Of a DNA stretch of 54,584 bases, positions 43,418 to 54,584 are shown in pieces (position 1 is the first letter of the stretch; each line of letters opens with the position of its first letter). A program made the position numbers and the translations under genes. Source of the DNA: Folioceros fuciformis. Lineage: Eukaryota; Anthocerotophyta; Anthocerotopsida; Anthocerotales. The DNA lies in contig JBNGIO010006281.1 of assembly GCA_049999805.1 (NCBI GenBank), positions 244,210 to 298,793 of the forward strand. Reading direction: 5' to 3'. Under the pieces are notes generated by a model that was not told the origin of the DNA, searched no databases, and was given only the letters and a program-made list of their open reading frames with translations.

Positions 43418-46182
43418 TCATGTCCCTCGCTGTGTGTGCCCTCCTTTGTCCGCTCTCCACGTTTCAGGCTCACGTCTCCGACTTGGGTCCGTCGCCTGAA
43501 TCAGCGCCCCCTCCCGTCTCTGTCTTCGCTTTCACACTTGCCAGATCGCAATAATATCTGGCCCGCCATCAAACCAAACCGTCGCCACCCGACCTGTCGT
43601 GTCGGCCTCATCCCACACTTGCTGCACCGTCCCAGCTGGCCGTCCATTCCTTTGGGGATCAATCCGCTCCACTGGACCTCGTACGTTTGACCACCGCTTC
43701 AATACCCTATCCGACCCTACCCCCCCCACCCTTTAAGCTTCAACATATCTCAAATGTATATGTATATCCAGATCCTCACTTCTCATATCACACACACCCA
43801 CACATCTTTAATGCTCTTCCAATCTCTTTTAATGCTCCTATGTTCCTCTCCTGATTGGTTGGTCCTAAACCTCGGCATCATCGCTAACATCATCGCTGTT
43901 TTTTCACAATGTTGATCCGCCATTCACACGATTCTAATCCTCTAGTCTTCATTCCTTGATTCCAATCCTCTAGTCTTCCTTCCTTCCTTCCTTCCTTCCC
44001 TCCTTCCGTTCGACTCCAACAAACAACCCAATTCAAAATTTGAAACTAGACACACTAAGTGCTCTCAGTTAATCCAGATGCAGAATCGTTTTTGCCAATC
44101 CTTCCGTTCGATTGCCAACAACCCAATTCAAATTTCGAAACAGAGGAGACATTAATTGCACGCAGTCAAGATGCACAACTGTTTTCAAATTTGAAATAAA
44201 ACAACACCTCGTACTCCAAGCACGACTCGACTCGACTCGACTCGGCTCAGCTCATTTTGAAGTACACTATATCTTTTACAATAAGTGGAAAGGGAAAGGC
44301 TTAGCCTCAAGTGAGAAGTGTCACAATCAACTTATCTCGTGTGTCTTACTCATACTAAGTGATTCGTGGAGTATTATGGATTGTGAATAAAATTTCTTGC
44401 ATGCTCAAAGTTTTTAGAAGAACCTTAAAAGAGTTGTCAAAGTTCAAAACTCAGTGAATTCATTTACACATATCAAATAAATAACCATCACTTTAAATCA
44501 TATTATCGAGAGAAGACGTACTTGTGTGAGAATAGTTGTAAAATATTATATATATATATATATTCAAAACTATCATCAATTCAAGATGAATATATTGATG
44601 TAACCTTTTGCGCAGAAAAACTTACACTGAATCACAGCCTAAAAGCATGTTATCCTAGGTTTTTGCGCTTCCTTCCTTCCTTCCTGTGTATTCTTGGGGA
44701 AGTAATATGTACTAAGAGAGTTGGAAAGTATTCTTTGAATATTATGAATTTAAAAGAATATATGAAGAAGATACTGGAATGTATTGCCAATCATGCAAGA
44801 ATTAATTAGACGGGATTGAATCTTTGATGAGTACAATGAAAGCACTTTATGCTACAGTGGAGGTGTTCAGAGCAAGAGTGGTCAAACAAGACCTACAAAG
44901 CATTTGGGAGACTGGAGGGCAGAGGAGGAGGCGGGTGAGAAGGAAGGAGAGGAAAGTATAAATATAGACAAAAAAATATGAATATAAAAGGATGGCGTTG
45001 TACAGTAGCTACTGGAAAAAGAACAAGTAAGGAGAATGTGTGAAGTGGCGAGAAGTAGTAGCAAGTCTCCCCAGGGCTCCCGCTTCCAGCCAGAGCTGGA
45101 TGTTTGTTGGCTTGGTGCCTTGTTGTGGAAGCAGAAGCGGAAGCTGGGCGGAGATTCCGAAACGGAGCCCCCCAAGCCTGGAGCACGTTGAGTCTCGCAA
45201 GGCAGGGCAAGGCAAGGCCGGAACGGGCCGGGCCGGGTTGGGTCGGGCCGGGTCAGGCGAAAAATAATAGGACGCCGTCGTCGGTTCCGACACGTGGTGC
45301 CGAGGGCGACGTGGCGGGCGTGCGACTGGCCACAGACAACCCCAAAAATTCCAGGGGCCTTTCGGCCTGATTCGGGCCGCCGAAGAGAAACGACGGTCCC
45401 ATAGGGAGCCATGCACGCCCATGCACGACCAGGGGCTAGGGCCGGGCCGTCGTGCTCCCTTCCACCCCGACCCCGAGCGCCGCACGGTGCCTCTGCCTCT
45501 GCCTCCCTGCCCTCTGCCCGGTCGTTTCCCGCCACTGGTCGCAACTCCCCGTTCTCCCTTCTTGTTTTGTTTTTTTTGCCGCCAACCCGTTCTTGGTTCC
45601 CGCCAAGTGCGGTCGAGCGCCGGGTTTGGCCACGGGTAAGGTAGGCAAGGGTAGGGGTGACGGGCAAGGGTACTTCGTAAGGGGGATGAAATGCGGAAGG
45701 GCTTGGGCTTGGGTTCGCCGGTGGCCAGCCGGTCGCAAAAGTACAATACATGTGTACGGGGTGATGGCGGGAAGGGGCGGGGGCTGGGGCTGGGGCTGGG
45801 GCTGGACTGGGCTGCTCTTCGCTGTGCCAGGCCGCCTCATCACCAGATCATATGCTCCCAAAAAGGAAAAGGACGAGGGAAAACGAAACAAGAGTGGGAA
45901 TCTGTCCGAGCGGCCGAGCTGGTCGGCTATGTTTAACGGCGTGTGGGTATCGATACAACGGCTGCAGTGAGGGGGGGCCAGCCAGGGGCTTCGGCTTCGG
46001 CTTCCGCTACCGGCACCGGCCTCCGCCTCCGCCTCGCCCTCGCCCTCGCCCTCGCCCTCGCCCGCGCCCTCGGCCTTTTCCTTGTGTATCGTAGAGGTCA
46101 CGGTAGTCGCCTCCCCGCCTCCGTTCCCGGGGAAGTGGCGGGAAGGTTGGAAGGAAGTGGGAAGGAAGGGAGGAAAGGGGTA
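43418..46182. other. spacer, AT-rich then GC-rich, no gene recognised
   Basis: From 43.7 to 44.9 kb the sequence turns AT-rich (CTTCC run near 43975-44005, AT dinucleotides near 44549-44563). From 45.0 kb it is again GC-rich with GGGCA, GGGGCT (45778-45808) and CGCCCT arrays (46030-46070). Open frames are repeat-driven. Confidence 0.45.
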
Positions 46183-46282
46183 NNNNNNNNNNNNNNNNNN
46201 NNNNNNNNNNNNNNNNNNNNNNNNNNNNNNNNNNNNNNNNNNNNNNNNNNNNNNNNNNNNNNNNNNNNNNNNNNNNNNNNNN
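46183..46282. other. assembly gap (100 N)
   Basis: One hundred N in GC-rich DNA about 1 kb upstream of the CRF-like gene. Part of its promoter may be missing. Confidence 0.9.
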
Positions 46283-47232
46283 ACCACACCCCGCCCGGCA
46301 GGAGCTGCAGCAGCAGTAGCAGCAGGAGCTGCAGTAGGAGCTCTGCGGCAGCATCACACCGCCGCATGCCCTTTTGCTCCTCCTTGCCTTGCTTTCGTTT
46401 CCCTTCTGCCTCGCCTCGCCTCGCCTCGCCTCTGCTCTGCTGTGCTCTGTTCTGCTCTGCTCTGCTGTGCTGTGCTCTGCTTGCTGCGACTCTTTGCGCC
46501 CTCGCAAGCCTGGCTTTGCCTCCTGGAGTCGTTGCTGTTGGAACCTGTATCGAGCCAGCCAGAGTCTGAGTCCGGAGCCAGAGCCAGAGACTGCCCCTTC
46601 CTTGGTCGCCGCCTAGCCTAGCCTAGCCCGACCCTCCTCTGCCTGCTGGCCTGGCCTGGCCTTGCCTTGCCTTCCTGCCTGCCTGCTTCCCGTCGTCCCG
46701 TGAGTTTTGCTGGGGTGTGGGCGGTTTTGCGTGGATGCTCCTGGACTTCGTCTCCGGTGGGAGTGAGGGACTCGGGGAATTTTTTGCCTGAAGCTTCTCG
46801 TAAGCTTCTCTTCATGCACTATCGCCTTCACACCGCGCTCAAGACAGGTAGCGATAGCTAGCTGCCTGGGTGGATTCATTTCGTGCATTGGGTACTTGGT
46901 CCTGCCTGTTTGTTTTTTCTTCCCCTCCCCACCTCTGTTTCCCTCCTCCTCTTCCTTCTGCTTCTTGTTGCGAAGCCCACCACCAAATACCTCACTAGTC
47001 GTGGGGAGAAAGGAGGGAGTGAGGCGTGGGAATGGCGTTGGACGTGGTGGTGAGGATACTGTCTGACCCATGCTGGGTGGCGCTGCTTGCTCAGGTCACT
47101 TGCGCCGGGCTTTGACAGCCCTCTACATGCAGTACCGCCTCTCTGTCGCCATCAACGCTTGTTTCTGTGGTGGTTTACATATCGTTATTGTCTACCTGCT
47201 AATCACGGATTTGAGGCGGTCCCGGGCCGAAG
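46283..47232 (+). promoter_or_regulatory. promoter and 5' leader of the CRF-like gene, with probable leader intron
   Basis: It begins with CAG- and CTCGCC/CTCTG-type arrays and becomes leader-like from about 46.7 kb. A good donor (GACAG|GTAGCG, intron from 46848) and acceptor (TGCTCAG| ending at 47094) would remove a 247-nt intron. Splicing would join ATG at 46814 to a 68-codon upstream frame ending at 47267, which overlaps the main start at 47233 in another frame. Such an overlapping upstream frame would be expected to lower translation of the main protein. Confidence 0.4.
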
Positions 47233-49173
47233 ATGCCAGGCCCTCAGACTTTACCAAAATCATCTAACACCCTGGTGAAGCGGACACCGAAGATTGGCAA
47301 GAAATCTCTCAAGCGAGAGTACCTTTCTGACTCAGAGGAGGAATGGAAGGTGGGAAAGTTCCAGGTTTGCCCCAAGCGGGTGCGGGTCATCTGCACCGAT
47401 CCCGATGCCGCCGACTCCTCCTCCAGTGACGACGACGAGTCCAGAAATTTTGTCTACAGTACAGCCCGCCTGATGAGGCCGGGAGGCCGCAACTCGAGGC
47501 ATGTGCCGGACGTCTGCTCCCCCTCTTCCGAGGGAGAAGAGGAAGAAGAGGAGGACGCTGACGAGGAGGAGGCCGAAGAGGATGGCGATGAGGAGGAGGA
47601 GGAGGAGGACGAAGAGAGCTCTGAGGAGGAGCAGATGCAGGAGCAGGAGCAGGAGGTGCCCAGCTACCACTCAGTCTTCACCGCTGCTGCTCGCAGACCC
47701 CTGCCTTCGCCAGTCACCAATGCCACCAATTTCTTGTCCAAGCTGCACCACCCGGGCCCTCCGCAGGGTAGAAAGAAGTCAGACAGAGTGACGGCAGCGA
47801 AGAAGACTCTGAAGCGGGGAGGTGGCAGGCGTCAATCTGAGGCGGCGGGAAAAGAAGTTCCCCTGCGCAAGGCGGAGAAGACTGTTTCCGTTTCCAGATC
47901 CTCCTCGGCTCGCCAGCAGCAACCGCACCATCAGCATCAGCAGCAGCACCAACCGCAGAAGGTGCAAAAGTATAGAGGTGTCCGTCAACGGCCTTGGGGG
48001 AAGTGGGCTGCTGAGATCCGCGACCCCTCGAAGGGCGTCAGGCTGTGGCTTGGCACTTACGATACCGCGGAGGAAGCTGCTCAGGCTTACGACAAGGCTG
48101 CTCGCCAGATCCGAGGGCCTCAGGCCCACACCAACTTCTCCGGGACGTCAGACAATGTGACGCCTGTTCTGCCTACCATCCAGTCGAAAGCCGAGCCGCG
48201 GATGGAGGACGCAGTGGAGGAAGGTGAGGCGGTGGAGGAAGAGCGGTGTGGGAACGGGAGCGGGAATGAAGAGGATGAGTTCGAGGCCAAGCCCGAAGTG
48301 TTGGCCCCCGGCTGCATCGCTGTGCAAGAATGCAAGTTATCCACCGAATGTTTGGTGAACGATGACGATCCTCTGGAGGAAGCGGAAGTTGAGAGGAGGA
48401 GGGAGGAGAAGCTGTTGGAGGAGGAGCTCATGCGGGAGCTTCGGCGGAGTGGGGACTTTGACGACGTGGAGGAGGAGGAAGAGGACGCCGAGGAGGAAGA
48501 CGGAGAGTTGGTGATGGAGGAGGAGTGCTACATGGTAGAGGACGCGGTGACGGTGAAGCATGAGCTTCCCGAGGAGGAGGGTTCGCTGGAGGAAGGCTCC
48601 ACCCCGGACTTCGATGACTACTGCCTGGACTGTTGCGAGGATGAGCCCCTGTACGTTGGTGTCCCTGGGGAGGAGATGGATGTGTCGTCAGCAGAGATGT
48701 TGCGGCAGCTGGAGGAGGGCTTCTGTGAGTACGAGGACATGGTGGGCACGTCGTATGACGACGCCGAGCTGTGCGAGGCGACTTGCAGTCTGAGCGAGCT
48801 GGATCCGAAGTGCAATGGCCCTCAGCAGCTCCATGACTTGCATCAGCATCAGCAGCAGCAGCAGCACATGATGCCTGGGTCGCAAGGGTCTGCAACCAGC
48901 CCGGACTCTGGGTTTTTGGAGGGTTCAGTAGGAAGCGAGTGCTCCGACTCCATCAACTCCAGCCCGCTGGAGCTGGAGGACATGAACAGCCTCTTCAACC
49001 ACGATCTCATCTTTGATGTGGTGGGCAACGATACAACGGTGGATGGGATGCTGGATTTCCCCGACGTCTATACCCTGCCCGACGAAGAGTTCTCCGATGT
49101 ATCTTTTGTGGACGATGGCGCTTTGGACTGGTTCAGCCTTCCAGATGTGTCGGAGATCGGGGTGAACTGCTGA
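47233..49173 (+). CDS. AP2/ERF transcription factor with CRF motif (cytokinin response factor-like)
   Basis: The intronless 646-aa protein has the CRF signature near residues 49-66 ([20 protein letters not shown]), which marks the cytokinin response factor branch of the ERF family. The single AP2 DNA-binding domain is at about 246-305 ([48 protein letters not shown]). ERF domains bind GCC-box-type DNA, and CRFs act in cytokinin-linked development and stress responses. Very acidic Glu/Asp stretches occur at about 96-140 and 380-440, with basic and Gln/His-rich segments just before the AP2 domain and a Gln run near 540. Known CRFs are mostly 200-400 aa, so this one is long, with the extra length in acidic linkers that may serve as activation regions. 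I do not see a clear C-terminal SP(T/V)SVL phosphosite motif. Confidence 0.9.
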   Translation: MPGPQTLPKSSNTLVKRTPKIGKKSLKREYLSDSEEEWKVGKFQVCPKRVRVICTDPDAADSSSSDDDESRNFVYSTARLMRPGGRNSRHVPDVCSPSSEGEEEEEEDADEEEAEEDGDEEEEEEDEESSEEEQMQEQEQEVPSYHSVFTAAARRPLPSPVTNATNFLSKLHHPGPPQGRKKSDRVTAAKKTLKRGGGRRQSEAAGKEVPLRKAEKTVSVSRSSSARQQQPHHQHQQQHQPQKVQKYRGVRQRPWGKWAAEIRDPSKGVRLWLGTYDTAEEAAQAYDKAARQIRGPQAHTNFSGTSDNVTPVLPTIQSKAEPRMEDAVEEGEAVEEERCGNGSGNEEDEFEAKPEVLAPGCIAVQECKLSTECLVNDDDPLEEAEVERRREEKLLEEELMRELRRSGDFDDVEEEEEDAEEEDGELVMEEECYMVEDAVTVKHELPEEEGSLEEGSTPDFDDYCLDCCEDEPLYVGVPGEEMDVSSAEMLRQLEEGFCEYEDMVGTSYDDAELCEATCSLSELDPKCNGPQQLHDLHQHQQQQQHMMPGSQGSATSPDSGFLEGSVGSECSDSINSSPLELEDMNSLFNHDLIFDVVGNDTTVDGMLDFPDVYTLPDEEFSDVSFVDDGALDWFSLPDVSEIGVNC

Positions 49174-51561
49174 GGTCCTTTCCTGCCAGTTTTGTGTGAG
49201 TAGGCTGCGGTAATCGTTTATGAAGGTCACACAAGCATGCACGGCAGTCTATGGTAGTGAGGTATGGAGAGGGAAGAGGGAGAAGGGAGGGGGGATGGCT
49301 TATCCCCAACACTGCCATGAGGATGTAACGGAGAAGACTGGATCTGGGCCGTTTTCCAGTGGTGAGGTTGGAGGTACAAGAGTTGGCGGTATCCATCCTC
49401 CATCCTGGTAGGAGGCGTATTAGTTTGTTACTGCTTATACAATGCTTCAATGCAGCGGGCCCAGCATTGAGCTGTGTATGGTAGTGACCATATTCCAGCA
49501 CGGCAGCACGCACGCACGGACGCACAGGTGAGGCCAAGAGCTGCGGCGGAAGAGTCGAGGGGAGCAAGCGTGTGTGCCGGGCAATTTTACTCTTTTTACG
49601 GTATGATAATATCACCCAGAGCCGCTCTCTGGGTTGTTTCTTAATAGCTAAGCCAAGCTATGGCATCCGGGGACTGTCACATCACGACGACAAGAGAAGC
49701 AGGCAGCAGAGGAGAGCGAAGAGCAGCAGCAGAAGAGTGTGCCATTGCTGAGACGAGAACGGGTCTGTGAGCCAATTTTTTTGATAACGTTCTAGAGAGG
49801 CTTTGGGCGGGGGGCTAGTGGCCCGGGTTGTGGCAGCACAGCTCCGAAGCCGAGGTGTCTGCCCAGACAAGTTTTGCAGTTGTAGGAGGAGGAAGATGGA
49901 CGAGGTGGCGTGTGCTGCTGGTTTTGCAGCAGCCGCCCCTTGTCTTAAAAGTATTTTGTGTAGTATAGGCGCGAGATATTGATAGATACCTGTGCCCTCT
50001 TGTAATACAGGGCAAAGTGAGATTATTCCCCACCTTTGGTCTCCCTACAATAAATTGCGATCTTGACGTACACAGATACATCCATGAGTTACACACACTC
50101 TCGCACACTCTCACATACATGCGATTACATGCGCGTACATGCTCAGGAATCAGTTTGACTGGGCAGAGCTGGTGTTGAACTCGTTCATGCCTTGTCCCTT
50201 GTGCAGTTTTGTCTGACCTGTGCGCTGGCGGTCATGTGAAGCGAGCTGGTGGTGCAAGCAAAGTGACAGAGCAGCAGAAGGCGACGGCAGCGCAGGGAGG
50301 AGGACGAAGAAGGTGGGGAAGAAGACAGGACCGGATGATCGGATGGTCGGATGGGATGGGATGGGACGGGATGCGATCATCCGCTGGCCCTGAATCTGTG
50401 CTGTGGGTGAGGTAAAGTGAAGTGATGGGGGCAGGGCAGAGGCAGTATATACAGCAGCGTGTACCAGCGATCCAGTTGCTGGGCCGGGGATTCTCATCCG
50501 TTGGTCGGGAAGCCGGAAGCGTCCACAGAAAGGAAGGATTGCGCGGGCATGCATGTCAAACACGTACTTGAGCGGCCTGGCTCCGGTTCCGGCCCTGGAC
50601 AGGCCTTCTGCTAGGCCCGGGTCGGGCCGGGCCGAGACCCATATGATTGAGAGAGTAATAGGGGAATCATGGGCTGGAGCCGGAACAGGGACAGGGACCG
50701 AGGCCGAGGTCCGGAGGTGGTAGAAAGAAATGAGGTGAGCATGAAGGAGAAAGAATAAGAGAATACATACACACATACGGCTACAGCTACCACTACGGCT
50801 ACGGCTACGGCTACAGGGAAAGGGGATAAAAAACAAACATGGCAATGATCAAGGAGAGCGGCGAGCAGCCATCGCCGCTTCTCCGTCCTATGACGTTCCG
50901 TTCCGCTAATCCTTTTCCTATCCTTTGCCAGTCCACTCCCAGCCATGATGCCGTGCCGCTAACCGCCTTAGCGCCCGCCCCTTCACTCATTGGCTTGTTT
51001 AACCAACAACCATCATCAGCGCGCAGTGGCTCACTCGCCTCCCCTCGCCACCATAATGCCATGCCGTGCTGTGCCACCGCTTCTTTGCGCCGCTTCTTCG
51101 GCGCCAGGAGTCACAGGATACTTGTCGGGAGAAGGCGGGACCCGCCAGCCCTCCCCTCTGCCATTCCTCTCCTCCCCTCCCCTCCCGCCCTCTCCCCCGC
51201 CCCGGCTCGGCCCGATCGTGAACGCAACCAAGGCCGGAATGGACTTGTCAACGCCCACATGCCGCGCCTGTGATTGGGCCGTTAACGCCACCACTTTCGC
51301 ACCGCCGGAGCCGGAAGCGGAACAGTAACCGCTCGCTAGCAACAGGCGGACACAACGGGAGGAGAAGGAGTCTGTTTCGGGGCTTGGGGCAAACGAAATC
51401 CCGTCTCGCTGTCACTCTTAGTCATGACTCTCAGCAGGTGCCGACACCTCAGCTAGCCTGGCGCTGGCACCTGACCCTCACCCTCTCACCCTGGCCCCCG
51501 CCTAACCTGCATGCCCGATTCCTACACTCCATGGACCTGGCTCATCTCAACGGAAGAACTG
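49174..51561. other. spacer between convergent CRF-like gene and MED27
   Basis: The first part is probably the CRF-like 3' UTR, the last part the MED27 3' UTR. Between them are short arrays (GGGAT near 50345-50372, GGCTAC near 50775-50815) and no recognisable gene. Confidence 0.45.
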
Positions 51562-53651
51562 TTACAGCGGAATTGGCGTCGCCACGCAGGAGATGTGGAA
51601 AGCCGGGACCGCGTCCGCCGCGGACTCGTCCGGCTTCCGATGCAGCAGCCAGTATGGACGGACCAGCGGCGGCAGCAGCACGTCGGTTGGTGGGTCGCGG
51701 GCCAGAAGTCGCTGGCAAGTACTGCACGCCGCCCCGTGTTGGTTAGTTAGGTGGCCCTTTTCCGTAACCACACACATCTTTAAGCACTACGCTCTGCTTG
51801 CGGAGTGCAGGAAACTTACCAGCAGGGCTTTGAGAACAGCGAGCGATACCAAGACAGCCACCTCTGCACCACCCAAGCACTCTCAGTCACTCCACCATCA
51901 CTGCCAACACAGGGACAAGACAACAACATTTCGCTCCCCTGCGCCCACTAACACTAATGTGCCACGTACTACAACCAGAAACCAGTACCAGGAGTAGCTC
52001 CAGCGATGAATCCTTGTCGTGCCGCCTGAAGTAGTGCAGTGCATTCACCCCCAAGTCCTGCGAACCATCACACACAGCCTGTCTCTTCAGCAATGCCGTG
52101 CATAGCAGACACTGCTTCCAGCATGATGGTCTGTCATGTCCATGTACACTTACAGAGAGTCTTTGAAATAGCGCGTGCTGTGATACTCCCCATACATGCA
52201 CCTGGCTCCCAACCTTAACAAACGTAACCAGTGTCAAGTTAGAACAAAGGTGAGTGGAGGAAACACACTTAGCCTTCTCGTCCTACCGTTAGCCAGCCAC
52301 GTCTCAACTGAGAGCGTTTGGGCTGAGATCAGGCCGAGATATACCTCGTCCCCGGCGAAGATGGCCATGGCATCAGGATAGACAGAGCCTGCGGGCAGGA
52401 GGGATATGACGGCCCTTGCTGCCACACCAATCTTCACATCCAGGATTGCAACCTTTTCAAACCACGTGGCCTTGGATTCACCATCACTGGCATGGTTACT
52501 GCTCCACGGGCCGGAGGTTGATTGCAGGCTCTCCAGTTTCACAGCAGGAAGATTGCCGTCTCCAACAGCGCCAGGACCACTCCTCACACCACCTTGCCTG
52601 ACCCATTCTAGCCTTTGCAACGGAGTGACTGTGATGCCTGGAGCTTCGCTTTTCATGCGCTTCAGCAAGTCTGCCAGACTGGAACCAACACTCGATGCTT
52701 CGGTATCCTCTTCCTTCTTGCATACTGGCCTCTCCTCATAACAAGCAACTCTCTTAAAGCGAGGGAACAAACGTTTCCTTTGCTCCTCGAATGACTTCAC
52801 AGCTAACCTGGATCAGCAGCCAGAAAGAATCTCATACACATGTCTCGTCCTTTCACTTTTTCACAGGTCTCTTGCAACAACACGCTTTTTGTCAACTAGG
52901 TTCTGCAAAAATTACAACAAATGACATGACAAGGCTGTGAAAATTTTACCTGCTCCTGTCAACTGCTGTGGCAGCTGCTTGACCAGCGATGTGCCGCTTC
53001 CATGCATATGCTCCTGTAGCACCATCCGTGCATATCAGCTGTGTTTTGGAGTCCCAAGGTTGGTGATGGTTATACCTCTGCACGGCTCCTGCAAGGAGTC
53101 CTGCTGCTTCCAACTCCTTCACTGAAAACATAGCACTGAGGGGTCAGGCAAGCTATCACAAACCAGAAATCAACCTAACCCTAGACCTTCCCAGGTGCAT
53201 CCCAGCTGGGGTTGGCTTTTCCGACTGCCAATTGTTCATGGCAACAAACAGACAAGGAGATTTGCTTCTTACCCTTGGCTTTCAACAACTGAAAGCTCCT
53301 GTCAACAGAATGGAATGCTGAATCCACCTCTTCTCTGCTCCTGCCATAGGGGACCCTGGTGTATTCGTCAAAACACTCGAGGATAAGGGCTGAGTCAGCT
53401 CGGATGCTGGAAATGACACGGATAGCCGAGCTCAAGCCTTCCTGAGCATTGGCGAGCTGCATCGGAGGCGCATGATCTCGATCTTGCGAGCTAACGGGGC
53501 TCACTGCCACGGAGGCTGCTGGCTGTGGTACGTCAGTCACCGGATCCGGCTGATCCACCGATGAGAACAAAGGTGAAGCCCGTGGCCCGAAAAATCCATT
53601 ACTCGGTGATGACTGAGCCGGACTGCCAAGCTGCAGACTCGATTGTTGCAT
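51562..53651 (-). CDS. MED27: Mediator complex subunit 27
   Basis: A tail-module subunit of Mediator linking transcription factors to RNA polymerase II. Minus-strand exons that keep frame: 53651-53273, 53121-52950, 52807-52309, 52201-52154, 52057-51989, 51863-51820, 51721-51562, giving 456 aa. Recognition blocks are the N-terminal helical region (SAIRVISSIRADSALILECF), GAYAWKRHIAGQAAATAVDR, LAVKSFEEQRKRLFPRF, TPLQRLEWVRQG and ARAVISLLPAGSVYPDAMAI. The C-terminus follows as NALHYFRR, RSLFSKPC and CTCQRLLARDPPTDVLLPPL, which includes the plant FSKPCxxC metal-site-like motif. The N-terminus is Ser/Pro/Gln-rich. The third intron uses a weak donor (GTTGAG) that I chose because it restores the family alignment; the others are standard. 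It is slightly longer than the roughly 410-aa flowering-plant protein. Confidence 0.88.
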
Positions 53652-54584
53652 CGCGCATAGATCCAAGCTCCCGCCAAGCTCACATGCCGTTAATAGCCTG
53701 TTCAGGCCAATTCAATTTTCTCAGACCTCAAAACACCTTTATATGTATTAGATGCTCGAGGCTGGTGCCAGGTATGGCCCTTGCCGGACCTTCGTTTTCG
53801 GGACGAGAGAGCCCTGAGATGAGTTATACTGTATGGGGGACAGCTCGGAATCCCTCCGAAGTTTGGACATGTGCATTGATGGTCATGGACATGATGGTGT
53901 CCAAAGCAGGGAAACCATGTAGGACAGAGGAAACCAAGGGAGCAACGTGCATACATACGCAATTGGCCTTTTGTATGACCTTGTCCCCAAGTGGCACACC
54001 CGGTGTCTTGTTAGATGTCGTTACAAGCTTTCAGCTGTTTCTGCGGATTCCATGTGCGCGAGGAGCAAATTGAGTCAAAAGATTAGGTTGAAACGAGGAT
54101 CAGATCCCTCCCGCAGCCCCAAGTGCGATGATGGAGCTGCGTTGCATCGCTGGATAGCATCATATTCTGTGTGCGCTAACCGGACGATCAAATTCCTGCG
54201 GAATACATGTTCCGAGGGACAAGAGCATCCTCATCGGGGAGGGCTCTAGAGAATAGTGTCAGAGTCAAGGTGTACCTCGTCGTGCGTGAGAACGGCTCGA
54301 TGCCGGTCTATGGTAGTTTCCTGTCCGCTGTCGGTACCTTGGTGTACCGGTTCCTGGTGTCGCGTCTCTTCTCCCTTCGGAGATGTTGCCCTGCCCCACC
54401 TTGGCTTGCCTCTTAAACAAGACCGATTTTTGACAGGATGGCCTTTGCCTTTGCTGCCTTTCGTCCAAGTAAGTGGAGCATTCCCACCTCACCAGGATAG
54501 ACGCTGGTTTGGCTCTGTCAGCAGATTCTGATTCCCCACCAGCCCGTCGGGTCGGAAGAAGCAAGCGGAAGGTACAATTCATGC
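53652..54584. promoter_or_regulatory. upstream region of MED27 to the window end
   Basis: This is sequence upstream of the MED27 start codon, presumably its leader and promoter. Open frames here do not resemble known proteins. A gene could begin near the right edge, but nothing supports it. Confidence 0.35.

Noticed and set aside
45436-46287. 283-codon minus-strand frame
   Set aside because: It starts inside the 100-N gap and is driven by CGCCCT and GGGGCT arrays; no protein-like conservation.
54265-54582. 105-codon minus-strand frame at the right edge
   Set aside because: Charged, low-conservation sequence without a known motif; may be leader or promoter sequence, and nothing supports a gene.

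Overview
The window is nuclear DNA of a green plant, most likely a land plant outside the flowering plants; I cannot name the species. Five genes support this: a plant-type FYVE FAB1 phosphoinositide kinase, a PLS/E-class PPR protein, an exocyst SEC6, an AP2/ERF factor with a cytokinin-response-factor (CRF) N-terminal motif, and a Mediator MED27 whose C-terminal cysteine motif is the plant form. A sixth gene encodes an NADP-isocitrate dehydrogenase. Introns are mostly 80-300 nt with GT..AG borders. I traced reading frame through every junction for FAB1 (11 exons, 1900 aa), isocitrate dehydrogenase (15 exons, 503 aa) and MED27 (7 exons, 456 aa).

Layout: 0.35-7.2 kb FAB1 (+); 7.2-22.5 kb a repeat-rich stretch with at least three decayed mobile or repeat-family genes; 22.6-25.1 kb an intronless PPR gene (+); 25.9-28.2 kb an intronless SEC6 (-), divergent from NADP-isocitrate dehydrogenase at 29.3-33.0 kb (+); 33.0-46.6 kb a gene-free stretch crowded with short GC-rich tandem arrays, mostly of 5-nt period; 47.2-49.2 kb the CRF-like AP2 gene (+), convergent with MED27 at 51.6-53.7 kb (-).

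The most unusual content lies between FAB1 and the PPR gene. A decayed multi-exon gene on the minus strand (9.7-13.2 kb, possibly to 14.5 kb) encodes a domain resembling bacterial N4/N6 amino-DNA methyltransferases, with the cofactor motif kept and the catalytic DPPY-type motif altered. It has at least five in-frame nonsense codons, all explicable by C-to-T or G-to-A transitions. Next to it are a retrotransposon gag-like remnant behind an initiator-tRNA-type primer site (15.8-17.0 kb) and two diverged copies of a DUF7869-like transposon protein (18.4-20.1 kb and 20.8-21.7 kb).

The six intact genes are functionally unrelated (endosomal lipid signalling, organelle RNA processing, exocytosis, NADPH supply, hormone-type transcription control, Mediator), as is normal for a plant chromosome. 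There are six runs of N; at two of them the bases on each side are exact copies of each other, which suggests unmerged contig ends rather than real repeats.
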